From Oleiphilaceae bacterium (GTDB lineage Bacteria; Pseudomonadota; Gammaproteobacteria; Pseudomonadales; Oleiphilaceae), in the NCBI GenBank assembly GCA_018334495.1, contig JAGXLV010000005.1, forward strand, positions 1 through 64,000: a stretch of DNA of 64,000 nt, written 5' to 3'. The notes under the pieces were generated by a model. It made no database searches and was not told the origin of the DNA. It worked only from the letters and a program-made list of their open reading frames with translations. The position numbers were made by a program, and so were the translations under genes. Below, piece after piece: positions 9,010-20,343 of this stretch (positions are counted from its first letter, which is position 1; every line of letters begins with the position of its first letter).

Positions 9010-9824
9010 TAAAACAACCTCTTTCTGTCGTGGAGGCCTTTGTCGATCAGCTCGCTGATAGCGGCCTTGACCCTTTCAACCCGTTCCGCCACCAGTTCCT
9101 CCGGGATGTCGTCGTTATCGAAAATGAGCGGGTCGCCGAAGTTGAGGTGAACCTTGGCTGGAAAAACCACCGGAAGCGCCACCGGCGCATAGGGAAGCCC
9201 CAGCATCCTGGCCAGGGGTTTTATGTTGGTAATGGCGGGGATGGTCTCTTCGCAACCCACCACGCCGACTGGCACGATCGGTGCGTTGTATTTCATCGCC
9301 AGGTGCATGAAGCCGTTACCGAACCGTTTGAGTTGGTAGCGATCCGCATAGGGCTTGCCGGAGCCCCGGATACCCTCCGGGAAAACCACCACGGCCTCGT
9401 TATTGGCCAGCATTTTGGCGCAGTTGGTGGGGTCGCCGAGGACTGCGCCCATTTCATTCAGAAGGTTGCCCAGATAGGGCACGGTGGGGAAAAACCGTTC
9501 AATCATCGCTCTGGGCATGCGCGGCCTGTGTTCCCGGGCGGCCAGGGCATAGCCGATCAGAAGGCCGTCCAGGGGCAATTGTCCGCTGTGGTTGGCGACA
9601 ATCAGCACCGGGCCTTCCGCGGGCACCTTTTCCACGCCTTCCGTATGCACGCGGAAATATTTTTCGTACAGCTGGCGCGTAATGCCAAAGCCAACCTTGG
9701 TGACTTCGGAGTTATAGCCCCAGGGGTCGTATCCGAGACTGCCAATGGGCTTGCGGATTCGGTCAATTTGCTCGTCCAGGGAGGCGGGGACAAGTTTCGA
9801 CTTAATAAACGACCCTAAACTCAT
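9009..9824 (-). CDS. Lysophospholipid acyltransferase family protein (PlsC-like)
   Basis: VLIVANHSGQLPLDG (HX4D) and VVFPEGIRGSGKPY motifs. Start taken at MSLGSF (9824). Confidence 0.85.
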   Translation of the reverse strand: MSLGSFIKSKLVPASLDEQIDRIRKPIGSLGYDPWGYNSEVTKVGFGITRQLYEKYFRVHTEGVEKVPAEGPVLIVANHSGQLPLDGLLIGYALAAREHRPRMPRAMIERFFPTVPYLGNLLNEMGAVLGDPTNCAKMLANNEAVVVFPEGIRGSGKPYADRYQLKRFGNGFMHLAMKYNAPIVPVGVVGCEETIPAITNIKPLARMLGLPYAPVALPVVFPAKVHLNFGDPLIFDNDDIPEELVAERVERVKAAISELIDKGLHDRKRLF

Positions 9825-9915
9825 TCCTTTTCCTTGTCTGCCAATGGTGGTTCTGAGGCGTCCGCGCTTTTTACCCATTGTGTCAGAGGTATATTACACA
9901 ACATAGCCGCGGCGA

Positions 9916-10827
9916 TCAGCCATGGCGCAACATCATTGCCAGGGTGTGACTCTGCCCCGTGTCCAGCACCTGATAATCGTTGCCGGCATTGGCCGTCTCA
10001 ACGCAAAACATCTCACGCCAGGCGGCGTCCGGAAAATCCGATAATGTTTTCGCTTTTGCCGGCCCCGGATTCCAGATCACCGTGGAATCGCTGCCGGAAC
10101 AACTCAAGCTGCGCGCGCTCGATCGGGCACGACTCGATTGTGCGTTAATAGCAAGAAGCGGTTGGCCAGCTTCGTAGATTCGGTCTGTTTCTCCGAAAAA
10201 CCTGACCGGTCCTTTCTGGAGCTTGGGGCGCCAGTCATCCAGTGTGTCGAGGAAGGAAATGCCCTCCAGGCCCTGAATTTCCGTGGTCGTTATGTCTTGG
10301 GTCGGGAAGTAACTGTGAAGTGCTTGTGTAAAGGCGAGTATATCCGGGCCGGCATTGACGGTGGTCAGGGCCAGTTGGCAGCCCAGGCTTGAGAAGCGAA
10401 AGGTGAGAAGTGCCCGGGCATGGCCTTGCCAGACTTCGTTAAAGTCTTGGTTGGCATCGAGTGACAGGTTGATTTCGACGTCATGGGCGGATTCGCGCAC
10501 ATCCTCCAGTTGCCAGACCGCGGTGCGGGCAAAGCCGTGGGCGGTCTCTGTTCTGATGCGGCGCCGAACCTCGGGCGGGTTTCGTGTCGGCTCGCCGAAC
10601 CAGGGCCAGCACACAGGTATCCCGCCCCTGATGGCGCGGCCTGTTTCATAATGTGCGGCATCGCTTACCCAAAGCCAGTTGGCCTCGCCGTTCGGGGCGA
10701 ATCGGGTCAAATGCGCGCCTTGCAGAAACAGGCGAGCGCGAAATAGCGGGTGGTGCACTTCGATCGCTTCAAGCTGGCCGACCGTTGTCCAGCGAGTGAA
10801 GGACCAATGCCCAGGGGTGGTTGTCAA
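9916..10827 (-). CDS. D-hexose-6-phosphate mutarotase (YeaD-like)
   Basis: RGGIPVCWPWFGEP and ALHSYFPTQDI, characteristic of this family. Confidence 0.88.
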   Translation of the reverse strand: MTTTPGHWSFTRWTTVGQLEAIEVHHPLFRARLFLQGAHLTRFAPNGEANWLWVSDAAHYETGRAIRGGIPVCWPWFGEPTRNPPEVRRRIRTETAHGFARTAVWQLEDVRESAHDVEINLSLDANQDFNEVWQGHARALLTFRFSSLGCQLALTTVNAGPDILAFTQALHSYFPTQDITTTEIQGLEGISFLDTLDDWRPKLQKGPVRFFGETDRIYEAGQPLLAINAQSSRARSSARSLSCSGSDSTVIWNPGPAKAKTLSDFPDAAWREMFCVETANAGNDYQVLDTGQSHTLAMMLRHG

Positions 10828-10944
10828 AGAAACACCTCGCGCGAATCAGGATTAAGGATATGTCCGTATCTTTAGCGCACAATCAGGCAGTACGTCCACC
10901 GCTAAAGCGGGTTAACATGGAAGCAATTATTCGGAGGTTTTTTA

Positions 10945-11667
10945 TTGGACGTCTATGGCTTGAATGATGCGTTGCCGTTCGTTGAACCCGCTCTGTCGCC
11001 CGGTGCTTATGACCCGATTGCGGAACCGCTGTCTGGTTCGGATTTTCTGGATTCCCTGGCTTCCTGTCTCGCGGGGGGTGGTTGGGCTTCCATTGACGCC
11101 TTTGAATTTCTGACTCCGCCGTTGGTGACAGAGTTGGCTCGGGAAGTCACTCTCTGGCATCGCGGCGATCGCTTGAGGGCCGCCGGAGTGGGGCGTGGCC
11201 TCACACTTCAGCAGGACCGCTCGGTGCGTTGCGACAAGGTCGCCTGGTTGAACGGTCAGACCCCGCCTCAGGCAAGACTTTTCGACCGTATTGAAGACAT
11301 TCGCCAGGGCCTTAATGAACGACTTTTTCTGGGGTTGCGTCGATTCGAGGCCCATTATGCCATTTACGAGCCGGGGGACTTCTACCGACGCCACATGGAC
11401 AGCTTTGCCGGTCGCGCCTCCAGAATCGTTAGCCTGGTGCTCTACCTCAATGAGAACTGGCAGCCGGAAGATGGCGGAAAGCTCCAGTTGTTCAATCGTG
11501 ACTTGCCGGGCAGTGTCGGGGCCACCGTAGCGCCCGAAGCGGGGCGGCTGGTCGTCTTCATGAGCGAAGAAATACCCCACGAAGTCCTCATCGCCAACCG
11601 CACCCGTTACAGCCTGGCCTGCTGGTTTCGCTGTGACGATGAAATGCCCCTGGCTCTGAACGACTAA
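10945..11667 (+). CDS. 2OG-Fe(II) oxygenase / prolyl 4-hydroxylase-like
   Basis: HMDSFAGRASRIVSLVLYLNENWQPEDGGKLQLF... and IPHEVLIANRTRYSLACWFR (HxD...H, Fe/2OG ligands). TTG start preceded by GGAGG at 7-nt spacing. Confidence 0.85.
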   Translation: MDVYGLNDALPFVEPALSPGAYDPIAEPLSGSDFLDSLASCLAGGGWASIDAFEFLTPPLVTELAREVTLWHRGDRLRAAGVGRGLTLQQDRSVRCDKVAWLNGQTPPQARLFDRIEDIRQGLNERLFLGLRRFEAHYAIYEPGDFYRRHMDSFAGRASRIVSLVLYLNENWQPEDGGKLQLFNRDLPGSVGATVAPEAGRLVVFMSEEIPHEVLIANRTRYSLACWFRCDDEMPLALND

Positions 11668-11690
11668 TGGGTGTTTTCTGGTGGCAGGGA

Positions 11691-11719
11691 TTGATGGGGG
11701 CCATGGCCCCTGCTATTAT
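11691..11719 (+). promoter_or_regulatory. Candidate sigma-70 promoter for ffs
   Basis: TTGATG-N17-TATTAT with a GGGGCCATGGCCCC palindrome in the spacer. Confidence 0.6.
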
Positions 11720-11756
11720 GCGCGCCGCATCCGGGCAAATTTGGCCGGATCGTTAT

Positions 11757-11869
11757 GGTGGCTCCATTGGTGCCTCCGCAACGATAAACCGTGAACCCGG
11801 TCAGGCCCGGAAGGGAGCAGCCGCAGCGGTGGATTCGTGTGCCGGAGTGTCGCTGATGGAGTCACCCCC
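11757..11869 (+). ncRNA. ffs: Bacterial small signal recognition particle RNA (4.5S)
   Basis: Conserved core GTCAGGCCCGGAAGGGAGCAGCCGCAGCGG; terminal pairing GGTGGCTCCAT / ATGGAGTCACC; located upstream of dnaX. Confidence 0.95.
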
Positions 11870-12017
11870 ATCATTATATTTTCCCCGAAACCCTTTCATT
11901 GACACCGGCTCTAACGCAGCGGCTTGACCGCGTTCTTGGGCGTCACTGTCCCGGCTTCTCCCCCGTCCCCGTCCGTGCTAAAGTTAATTTTATTTACAGT
12001 CGCAGTTGATCCCAACC

Positions 12018-13898
12018 ATGAGCTATCAGGTACTCGCCCGAAAGTGGCGGCCGCAAACCTTCCAGGATATGGTCGGGCAGGAGCATGTGCTTCAGGCTCT
12101 GATCCACGCCCTTGATCACCAACGTTTGCATCATGCCTATCTGTTTACCGGCACTCGCGGTGTGGGCAAGACCACCATCGGGCGCTTGCTGGCGCGCTGC
12201 CTTAATTGTGAGACCGGGATCACCGCCACCCCTTGTGGCGAATGCTCGAGCTGCCGGGAAATAAAGGAAGGGCGATTTCCCGATCTGATCGAGATCGACG
12301 CCGCTTCCCGGACCGGCGTGGACGACATGCGCGAGCTCACCGATAACGTCCAGTATTCGCCGACTCGCGGCCGGTTCAAGGTGTACCTCATCGACGAGGT
12401 GCACATGCTGTCAACGCCGTCTTTTAACGCGTTTCTCAAAACCCTGGAAGAGCCCCCGGAACACGTCAAGTTTCTGCTGGCGACGACTGACCCGCAGAAG
12501 CTTCCGGTCACCGTTCTTTCGCGCTGCCTGCAGTTCAACCTCAAACGCATGACGCCGGAGCACATTGCCGGGCACCTGCGCCATGTTCTGACTGAAGAGC
12601 AGATCCCCTTTGAGGAGCCGGGTTTGTGGCAACTGGCCCGCGCCGCCGATGGCAGTATGCGGGATGCCCTCAGTCTGACCGATCAGGCCATTGCTTTTGG
12701 CAATGAGAGGCTGGCGGCCAGCGATATCAGTACCATGCTGGGTACTATCGACCAGCGGGATATCGAGCAACTGGTGCTGGCACTGGCCCGTAACGACGGT
12801 CCCGCTTTGCTGGCGGAAATTGCCCGGATTGCCGACTTCGCGCCGGATTACAGTGCCATTCTGGCGGACCTTTTATCCCTGTTTCACCGGGTCACCATGG
12901 AGCAGGTGGTGCCGGGGACCGCGGACAACGCTCTGGGCGATGCGGATCAGGTGCAGTCGCTGGCCCGGCAGCTGAGCGCCGAAGACGCGCAGTTGTTTTA
13001 TCAGGCCGCCTTGATAGGGCGAAAGGACCTGGCCATTACGCCGGATGCCCGCATGGGTTTTGAGATGGCGCTGCTGCGCATGCTGGCGTTCCGGCCCGGC
13101 TCGGATCGGCGTGAACCGCCGTCGGCGCCCGCGCCCAAAGCGGCCCAAACAAAAGACGAACCCGACCCGGCGCCCGTGTCAGAGACTTTGGCCGAACCCG
13201 AACCCGAAGCCGAACCTGAGCCGACGCCGGTTGCCAGGCCCGAAACAGAATCTGCCCCTGAACAGGTTGAACAAGCCCCGGCTGCCGCTCCGGTGATGTC
13301 TGAGCCTGAGCCGGTTGGGGAACCGCCGTTCAGCGATCAGGACGGCTACATGGATAGCCTGGCGGACTCCTCCGGTGGGGTGGTTTTGCCGGAACCTGAG
13401 CTGAGTCAGGCGTCGAAACCAGAGCCCGAGCCCGAGCCCGAGACTCATCCGGCGCCAGAACCCGAGCCTGCACCAGAGCCGGCTGTGCCTGATGCCAGTG
13501 TCCGTCCGCCCCCGGCAGCGGACGAGTTCGTCTGGACCCGCGATTTTCGCCATTTGGGGATCGTGGGTATGCCTGGCAACTTGGCCAGTAACGCGGCTTT
13601 CCATAAAGAGGGCAGCGCAGTGACCCTGACGCTCAATCAGGGCCACGCGCGTCTGCTGAACGAACGCCATCGCGATAAGATCCAGCAGGCGTTGAGTGCG
13701 TATTTCTGTGACGACATTCAACTTGACGCTGTTGCAGGTGACCCGGGCCGGGAGACCCCCGCGATCTGGCAGGAACAGGCCCGCCAGGCCCGCCAGTCCG
13801 AGGCCGAGGCGGCTATCCGCTCCGATCCGCTGGTGCAGTCGATCGTTGAACGTTTTGAAGGCAGGGTAGTCGAAGACAGTATCAGGCCCCTTGATTAA
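12018..13898 (+). CDS. dnaX: DNA polymerase III subunit gamma/tau
   Basis: MSYQVLARKWRPQTFQDMVGQEHVLQAL, Walker A GTRGVGKTTIGR; Glu/Pro-rich linker; ffs-dnaX-ybaB-recR synteny. Confidence 0.96.
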   Translation: MSYQVLARKWRPQTFQDMVGQEHVLQALIHALDHQRLHHAYLFTGTRGVGKTTIGRLLARCLNCETGITATPCGECSSCREIKEGRFPDLIEIDAASRTGVDDMRELTDNVQYSPTRGRFKVYLIDEVHMLSTPSFNAFLKTLEEPPEHVKFLLATTDPQKLPVTVLSRCLQFNLKRMTPEHIAGHLRHVLTEEQIPFEEPGLWQLARAADGSMRDALSLTDQAIAFGNERLAASDISTMLGTIDQRDIEQLVLALARNDGPALLAEIARIADFAPDYSAILADLLSLFHRVTMEQVVPGTADNALGDADQVQSLARQLSAEDAQLFYQAALIGRKDLAITPDARMGFEMALLRMLAFRPGSDRREPPSAPAPKAAQTKDEPDPAPVSETLAEPEPEAEPEPTPVARPETESAPEQVEQAPAAAPVMSEPEPVGEPPFSDQDGYMDSLADSSGGVVLPEPELSQASKPEPEPEPETHPAPEPEPAPEPAVPDASVRPPPAADEFVWTRDFRHLGIVGMPGNLASNAAFHKEGSAVTLTLNQGHARLLNERHRDKIQQALSAYFCDDIQLDAVAGDPGRETPAIWQEQARQARQSEAEAAIRSDPLVQSIVERFEGRVVEDSIRPLD

Positions 13899-13925
13899 CG
13901 GTAGGTTCCGCCGCAATTCGGCGCA

Positions 13926-14279
13926 ATGACAGATTCACTTGATGAGGATGACAACATGATGGATGGCATGGGCGATATGATGAAAAAAGCCCAGAAAATG
14001 CAGGAAGAAATGCAAAAGGCCCAGGAAGAAATCGCAAAAGCCGAAGTCGTCGGCGAAGCGGGTGCCGGGCTGGTGAAAGTCGTCATGACTGGGCGTCACG
14101 ACGTTCGCAACGTCGAGATTGACCCTTCCCTGCTCAGTGAAGACAAGGACATCCTGGAAGATCTTCTGGCGGCCGCCGTAAACGATGCCGTGCGACGGGT
14201 CGAAGAAAACCAAAAAGAGAGGATGTCGGGTATGGCTTCCCAGATGGGGCTTCCGCCCGGCTTCAAGATGCCCTTCTGA
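13926..14279 (+). CDS. ybaB: YbaB/EbfC family nucleoid-associated protein
   Basis: [44 protein letters not shown]-like C-terminus. Confidence 0.93.
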   Translation: MTDSLDEDDNMMDGMGDMMKKAQKMQEEMQKAQEEIAKAEVVGEAGAGLVKVVMTGRHDVRNVEIDPSLLSEDKDILEDLLAAAVNDAVRRVEENQKERMSGMASQMGLPPGFKMPF

Positions 14280-14322
14280 AGAAATCAGCCTGTTGTTTCT
14301 GATCTGTATTTGAGGAGTCCGA

Positions 14323-14925
14323 ATGGCTTTTAGCCCTCTGGTTGATGAGCTGGTCGAGTCATTGCGGTGTTTGCCGGGCGTTGGCCAGAAAACGGCGCAA
14401 CGTATGGCCTTTTATTTGCTCGAAAAAGGTCGCAACGGCGGTGAACAGCTGGCCGAGGCGCTGTCCAGTGCAATGACAGGTGTTCGCCGTTGCGAAACCT
14501 GCCAGAACTTCTCTGACACGCCTACTTGCGGCCTTTGCCAGAACCCTGAGCGCAATACCGGCACGGTTTGTGTCGTGGAAAGCCCCTCGGACCTGCTGGC
14601 CATCGAGCAGGCGGGCGACTACCGCGGCGGTTATTTTGTCCTGATGGGGCATTTGTCGCCTATCGACGGCGTCGGGCCGGCGGATATCGGCATTGACCTG
14701 CTGCTCAGGCGCGTGCGCGACGAGAATGTCAGTGAGTTGATCCTGGCCACCAATCCCACCGTGGAAGGTGAAGCCACGGCCCATTACATTGCCGACCGGC
14801 TTGACGGCCGCGGCGTGCTGATTACCCGTCTGGCCCACGGCATCCCGGTGGGTGGCGAACTCGGTTATGTTGACGGTTTCACCCTTACCCACGCCTTTCG
14901 CGGCCGCAAACCGCTGTCCGAATGA
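14323..14925 (+). CDS. recR: Recombination protein RecR
   Basis: [16 protein letters not shown] zinc finger, Toprim; downstream of ybaB. Confidence 0.96.
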   Translation: MAFSPLVDELVESLRCLPGVGQKTAQRMAFYLLEKGRNGGEQLAEALSSAMTGVRRCETCQNFSDTPTCGLCQNPERNTGTVCVVESPSDLLAIEQAGDYRGGYFVLMGHLSPIDGVGPADIGIDLLLRRVRDENVSELILATNPTVEGEATAHYIADRLDGRGVLITRLAHGIPVGGELGYVDGFTLTHAFRGRKPLSE

Positions 14926-16100
14926 CCCCACCCCGAGATCCCTTTATGGTTGCTATACCGGAGTCCGCTCCAGCCCGCTGGATTCACGAACCTGCCGAAC
15001 TTGACGACTGGCTTAATGCCGGCGACGGTGAATGGTTGGCGCTGGATACCGAATTTGAGCGCGTCTCCACGTTTTTTCCGATTCCGGGGCTGGTGCAGCT
15101 GGGCCTGGGGCAGCAATTTTGCCTGGTGGATCCATCGGTCGCGGAGCGCTCGCCCGTTTTCCGGGAGATTCTGGCCGATCCCGACCGGCCCAAGCTCCTG
15201 TACGCCATGAGCGAAGATCTGGAGCTTTTCCGGCACTGGCTGGGTTTGGAGCCGGCAGGCCTGCTTGATCTCCAGATTGGCGCGGCGCTCGCGGGGGCCG
15301 GTTTCTCGGTGGGTTACGCCCGATTGGTGGAGACCTTGTTCGGCCATACCCTGGACAAATCCGCCACCCGTTCGGACTGGCTGTCACGCCCCCTGACCGA
15401 GGCCCAGGAGCGTTACGCCCTGGATGACGTGCGTTTTCTCAAGCCGTTGTATCGTTGGGTGATGGACAAACTGCAGGTGCGAGGCCTGGCTGATGCGCTG
15501 AAAGAAGAGTCCAACCGCTTTGCCGACGATCTGAACTCGCAGGTCGAGTCGGATCAGTATTACTTGAAAATTCGGGGTGGCTGGCGTCTGAGTCCCACCA
15601 GACAGGGCGTTTTGAAAGCGCTGGCCGATTGGCGGGAGCTGGAGTGCCGGCGCCGTGACCGCCCACGTAGCCGGGTATTGTCGGATAATGCCCTGATCAA
15701 TATTGCGGACCGGGCGCCCGCGTCCACAGGCGCGCTTGCCAGCGCACCGGACGTGCCGCCGGTCGTGGTGCGGCGTTACGGTGATTTGCTGCTGGAAACC
15801 GTGCGTCAGGCTCTGGTCGAGCCGGCGCTGAACATTGAAGTCATCGTGCCACCTTTGACCCGGGATGAGCAGGGAATTTACAAGCAGATCAAACGCCTGC
15901 TGGCTGATGCCGCTCAGCAGCATCAGGTGCCGGTTGAGCTGGTGGCACCGCGGCGGCGCATCGAAGCCCTGGTGCAGGCCGGTGGGGGGGAGCAAGAGTT
16001 GGCTGACAGCCTGCTTTTCCAGGGCTGGCGTCAGGCTTTGACGGAGCCGGTAAAAGACGAAATTCGGGCCTTGCTAGTCAGAGGCTCCCAAAGTTACTAA
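14922..16100 (+). CDS. rnd: Ribonuclease D
   Basis: [16 protein letters not shown]...LVQLG DEDD exonuclease motif and HRDC region; overlaps recR stop. Confidence 0.92.
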   Translation: MTPPRDPFMVAIPESAPARWIHEPAELDDWLNAGDGEWLALDTEFERVSTFFPIPGLVQLGLGQQFCLVDPSVAERSPVFREILADPDRPKLLYAMSEDLELFRHWLGLEPAGLLDLQIGAALAGAGFSVGYARLVETLFGHTLDKSATRSDWLSRPLTEAQERYALDDVRFLKPLYRWVMDKLQVRGLADALKEESNRFADDLNSQVESDQYYLKIRGGWRLSPTRQGVLKALADWRELECRRRDRPRSRVLSDNALINIADRAPASTGALASAPDVPPVVVRRYGDLLLETVRQALVEPALNIEVIVPPLTRDEQGIYKQIKRLLADAAQQHQVPVELVAPRRRIEALVQAGGGEQELADSLLFQGWRQALTEPVKDEIRALLVRGSQSY

Positions 16101-16112
16101 AAGATCAAACCT

Positions 16113-16406
16113 ATGACAGAAAAACACTTTATTTCCGTGTTCCGCAGTAGCAAAAGCAGTGAAACTTATGTGTACGTTCGCCGCGGCCAGGTCTGGACCG
16201 AACTGCCTGAAACCCTGAGAACGGTCTTTGGCAAGCCGGTGCATGCCATGGACCTGATCATGACGACAGAGCGCAAACTCGCCAGGCTGACGGGCCAGCA
16301 GGTGCTGGAGGCCATCGCCGACAAAGGCTTTTTCCTGCAAATGCCTGATAAACTCGATGGCCACCTGGTGGAGTTCGGGCAAAAATTACGGGCGCAGTCC
16401 GAGTGA
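16113..16406 (+). CDS. YcgL domain-containing protein
   Basis: VFRSSKSSETYVYVRRG...LPETLRTVFGKPVHAMDL; followed by YcgN. Confidence 0.88.
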   Translation: MTEKHFISVFRSSKSSETYVYVRRGQVWTELPETLRTVFGKPVHAMDLIMTTERKLARLTGQQVLEAIADKGFFLQMPDKLDGHLVEFGQKLRAQSE

Positions 16407-16849
16407 TTGCACAGATTCCTTTCTGGCAGCGTAAGCGGCTGCACGAAATGACAGCTCAGGAATGGGAATCACTCTGTGATGGCTGCGGCAAATGCTGCCT
16501 GGCCAAACTGGAAGATGAAGAGTCGGGCGAGGTGTACTATACCGATCTTGTTTGCCGATACATGGATCAGGGCACCTGCGGCTGCACCGTGTATGAGACG
16601 CGTCTGGAAAAAGTACCAGCCTGCACGGTGCTGACACCCGACAGGGTTAACGATTACTATTGGCTGCCTTTCTCCTGCGCCTACCGCACCCTGGCCGATG
16701 GCCGGCCCCTGGCGGATTGGCATCCGTTGCGCTCGGGCAATCCCGACAGCGTTCACGAGGCGGGGGTATCGGTGAGGCACAAAGTAACCTCCGAGGGCGA
16801 GGTTGCAGAACAGGACTGGGAAGAGCACATCATTCATTGGGTACTTTAG
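16403..16849 (+). CDS. YcgN family cysteine cluster protein
   Basis: WESLCDGCGKCCLAKLEDEESGEVYYTDLVCRYMD cysteine cluster. Confidence 0.9.
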   Translation: MIAQIPFWQRKRLHEMTAQEWESLCDGCGKCCLAKLEDEESGEVYYTDLVCRYMDQGTCGCTVYETRLEKVPACTVLTPDRVNDYYWLPFSCAYRTLADGRPLADWHPLRSGNPDSVHEAGVSVRHKVTSEGEVAEQDWEEHIIHWVL

Positions 16850-16865
16850 TCAGGGTAAACGGGTA

Positions 16866-17207
16866 ATGGACGCAGATACGCAGCTTGCTTACGGGATTTT
16901 CTGGTCACTCTACGCCGTCGCGTTCGTGATTTTTTTCATTATGGTATCCAAGTTATTCCGGGTGCTGCCGCTATATGGTTTAAGAACCCTGCTGCAGGCT
17001 GCATTGGTTGTGATCCTGCTGACGCCGGTACAGTCGACCGAGGCGGTGAACTGGTGGATTCCGGCCTGGTTGCATGGCGGCTATGAGTTCATTCTGGGCG
17101 AAGCCGACGAGGCGGGCAGGGCGTTCTTTAATCTTGGCCTGGCGTCACTGGTCATGCTGCTGGTCTGGGTTCTTGACCTGGTTCGGTACCGGCTGGCCAA
17201 GCGCTGA
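16866..17207 (+). CDS. Conserved hypothetical small membrane protein (about 3 TM)
   Basis: MDADTQLAYGIFWSLYAVAFVIFFIMV... hydrophobic segments; directly upstream of the VWA gene. Confidence 0.75.
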   Translation: MDADTQLAYGIFWSLYAVAFVIFFIMVSKLFRVLPLYGLRTLLQAALVVILLTPVQSTEAVNWWIPAWLHGGYEFILGEADEAGRAFFNLGLASLVMLLVWVLDLVRYRLAKR

Positions 17208-17250
17208 TTTCAACCCGTTTTTAGGGGTTTACGGCACCCGTGGAGTTGTA

Positions 17251-19386
<2,136 letters not shown>

Positions 19387-19476
19387 ACATCAGGCGCTGC
19401 GCCGGCCGAAAAAATGGTCATCGGCCGTTGGCACAACAGGCACCTGTTTCCGCTTTTTGTACTGAAAGGGTTTGTC

Positions 19477-20319
19477 ATGAAATTTACGGGTACCGATAAA
19501 TACGTCGCCACGGAAGATTTGCAGATGGCGGTAAACGCAGCCATTACGCTGCAGCGCCCGCTTTTGATAAAAGGCGAGCCTGGCACCGGTAAAACGCTGC
19601 TGGCGGAAGAAATAGCCGCGGCACTTGGCTTGCGATTGATTCCCTGGCACGTTAAATCCACCACCAAGGCCCAGCAGGGGCTGTACGAATACGATGCGGT
19701 GTCCCGCCTGCGTGACTCCCAGCTTGGCGACGACAAGGTTCACGATATTGGCAACTACATTGTCAAAGGCAAGCTTTGGGAGGCGTTCGAGTCCGACGAG
19801 CAGGTGGTGTTGCTCATCGACGAAGTCGACAAGGCGGACATTGAGTTTCCCAACGACCTGTTGCTCGAACTCGACCGCATGGAATTTTTCGTTTACGAGA
19901 CCAAGCAGCTGATCAAGGCGAATAAACGCCCCATTGTGGTGATTACCAGCAATAACGAGAAAGAGCTGCCGGATGCCTTTCTGCGCCGCTGTTTTTTCCA
20001 TTACATCAGCTTTCCGGACAACCCGACCATGAACAGCATTGTCGATGTCCATTTCCCCGATCTTCAGAGAGACATGGTGCGAAACGCGCTTGATGTGTTT
20101 TTTGATGTGCGCAAAGTGCCGGGCCTGAAAAAACGGCCCTCGACATCGGAGTTGATCGACTGGCTCAAATTGCTGATGGCGGATGAGCTCTCGTCGAAAC
20201 TGCTGCAGGACCGCGACCCACACTCGGCGTTGCCGCCGCTTTACGGGGCCCTGGTTAAAAACGAGCAGGATGTGCATTTGTTGCAGAAGCTTGCTTTCAT
20301 GGCCAGGCGTCGCAGCTGA
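19477..20319 (+). CDS. MoxR family AAA+ ATPase
   Basis: Walker A IKGEPGTGKTLLAEEIAAALG, Walker B VLLIDEVDKAD. Start at MKFTGTDKYVA (19477). Confidence 0.92.
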   Translation: MKFTGTDKYVATEDLQMAVNAAITLQRPLLIKGEPGTGKTLLAEEIAAALGLRLIPWHVKSTTKAQQGLYEYDAVSRLRDSQLGDDKVHDIGNYIVKGKLWEAFESDEQVVLLIDEVDKADIEFPNDLLLELDRMEFFVYETKQLIKANKRPIVVITSNNEKELPDAFLRRCFFHYISFPDNPTMNSIVDVHFPDLQRDMVRNALDVFFDVRKVPGLKKRPSTSELIDWLKLLMADELSSKLLQDRDPHSALPPLYGALVKNEQDVHLLQKLAFMARRRS

Positions 20320-20343
20320 TCGGGCCCTTGCCGGGAGTCGCCT

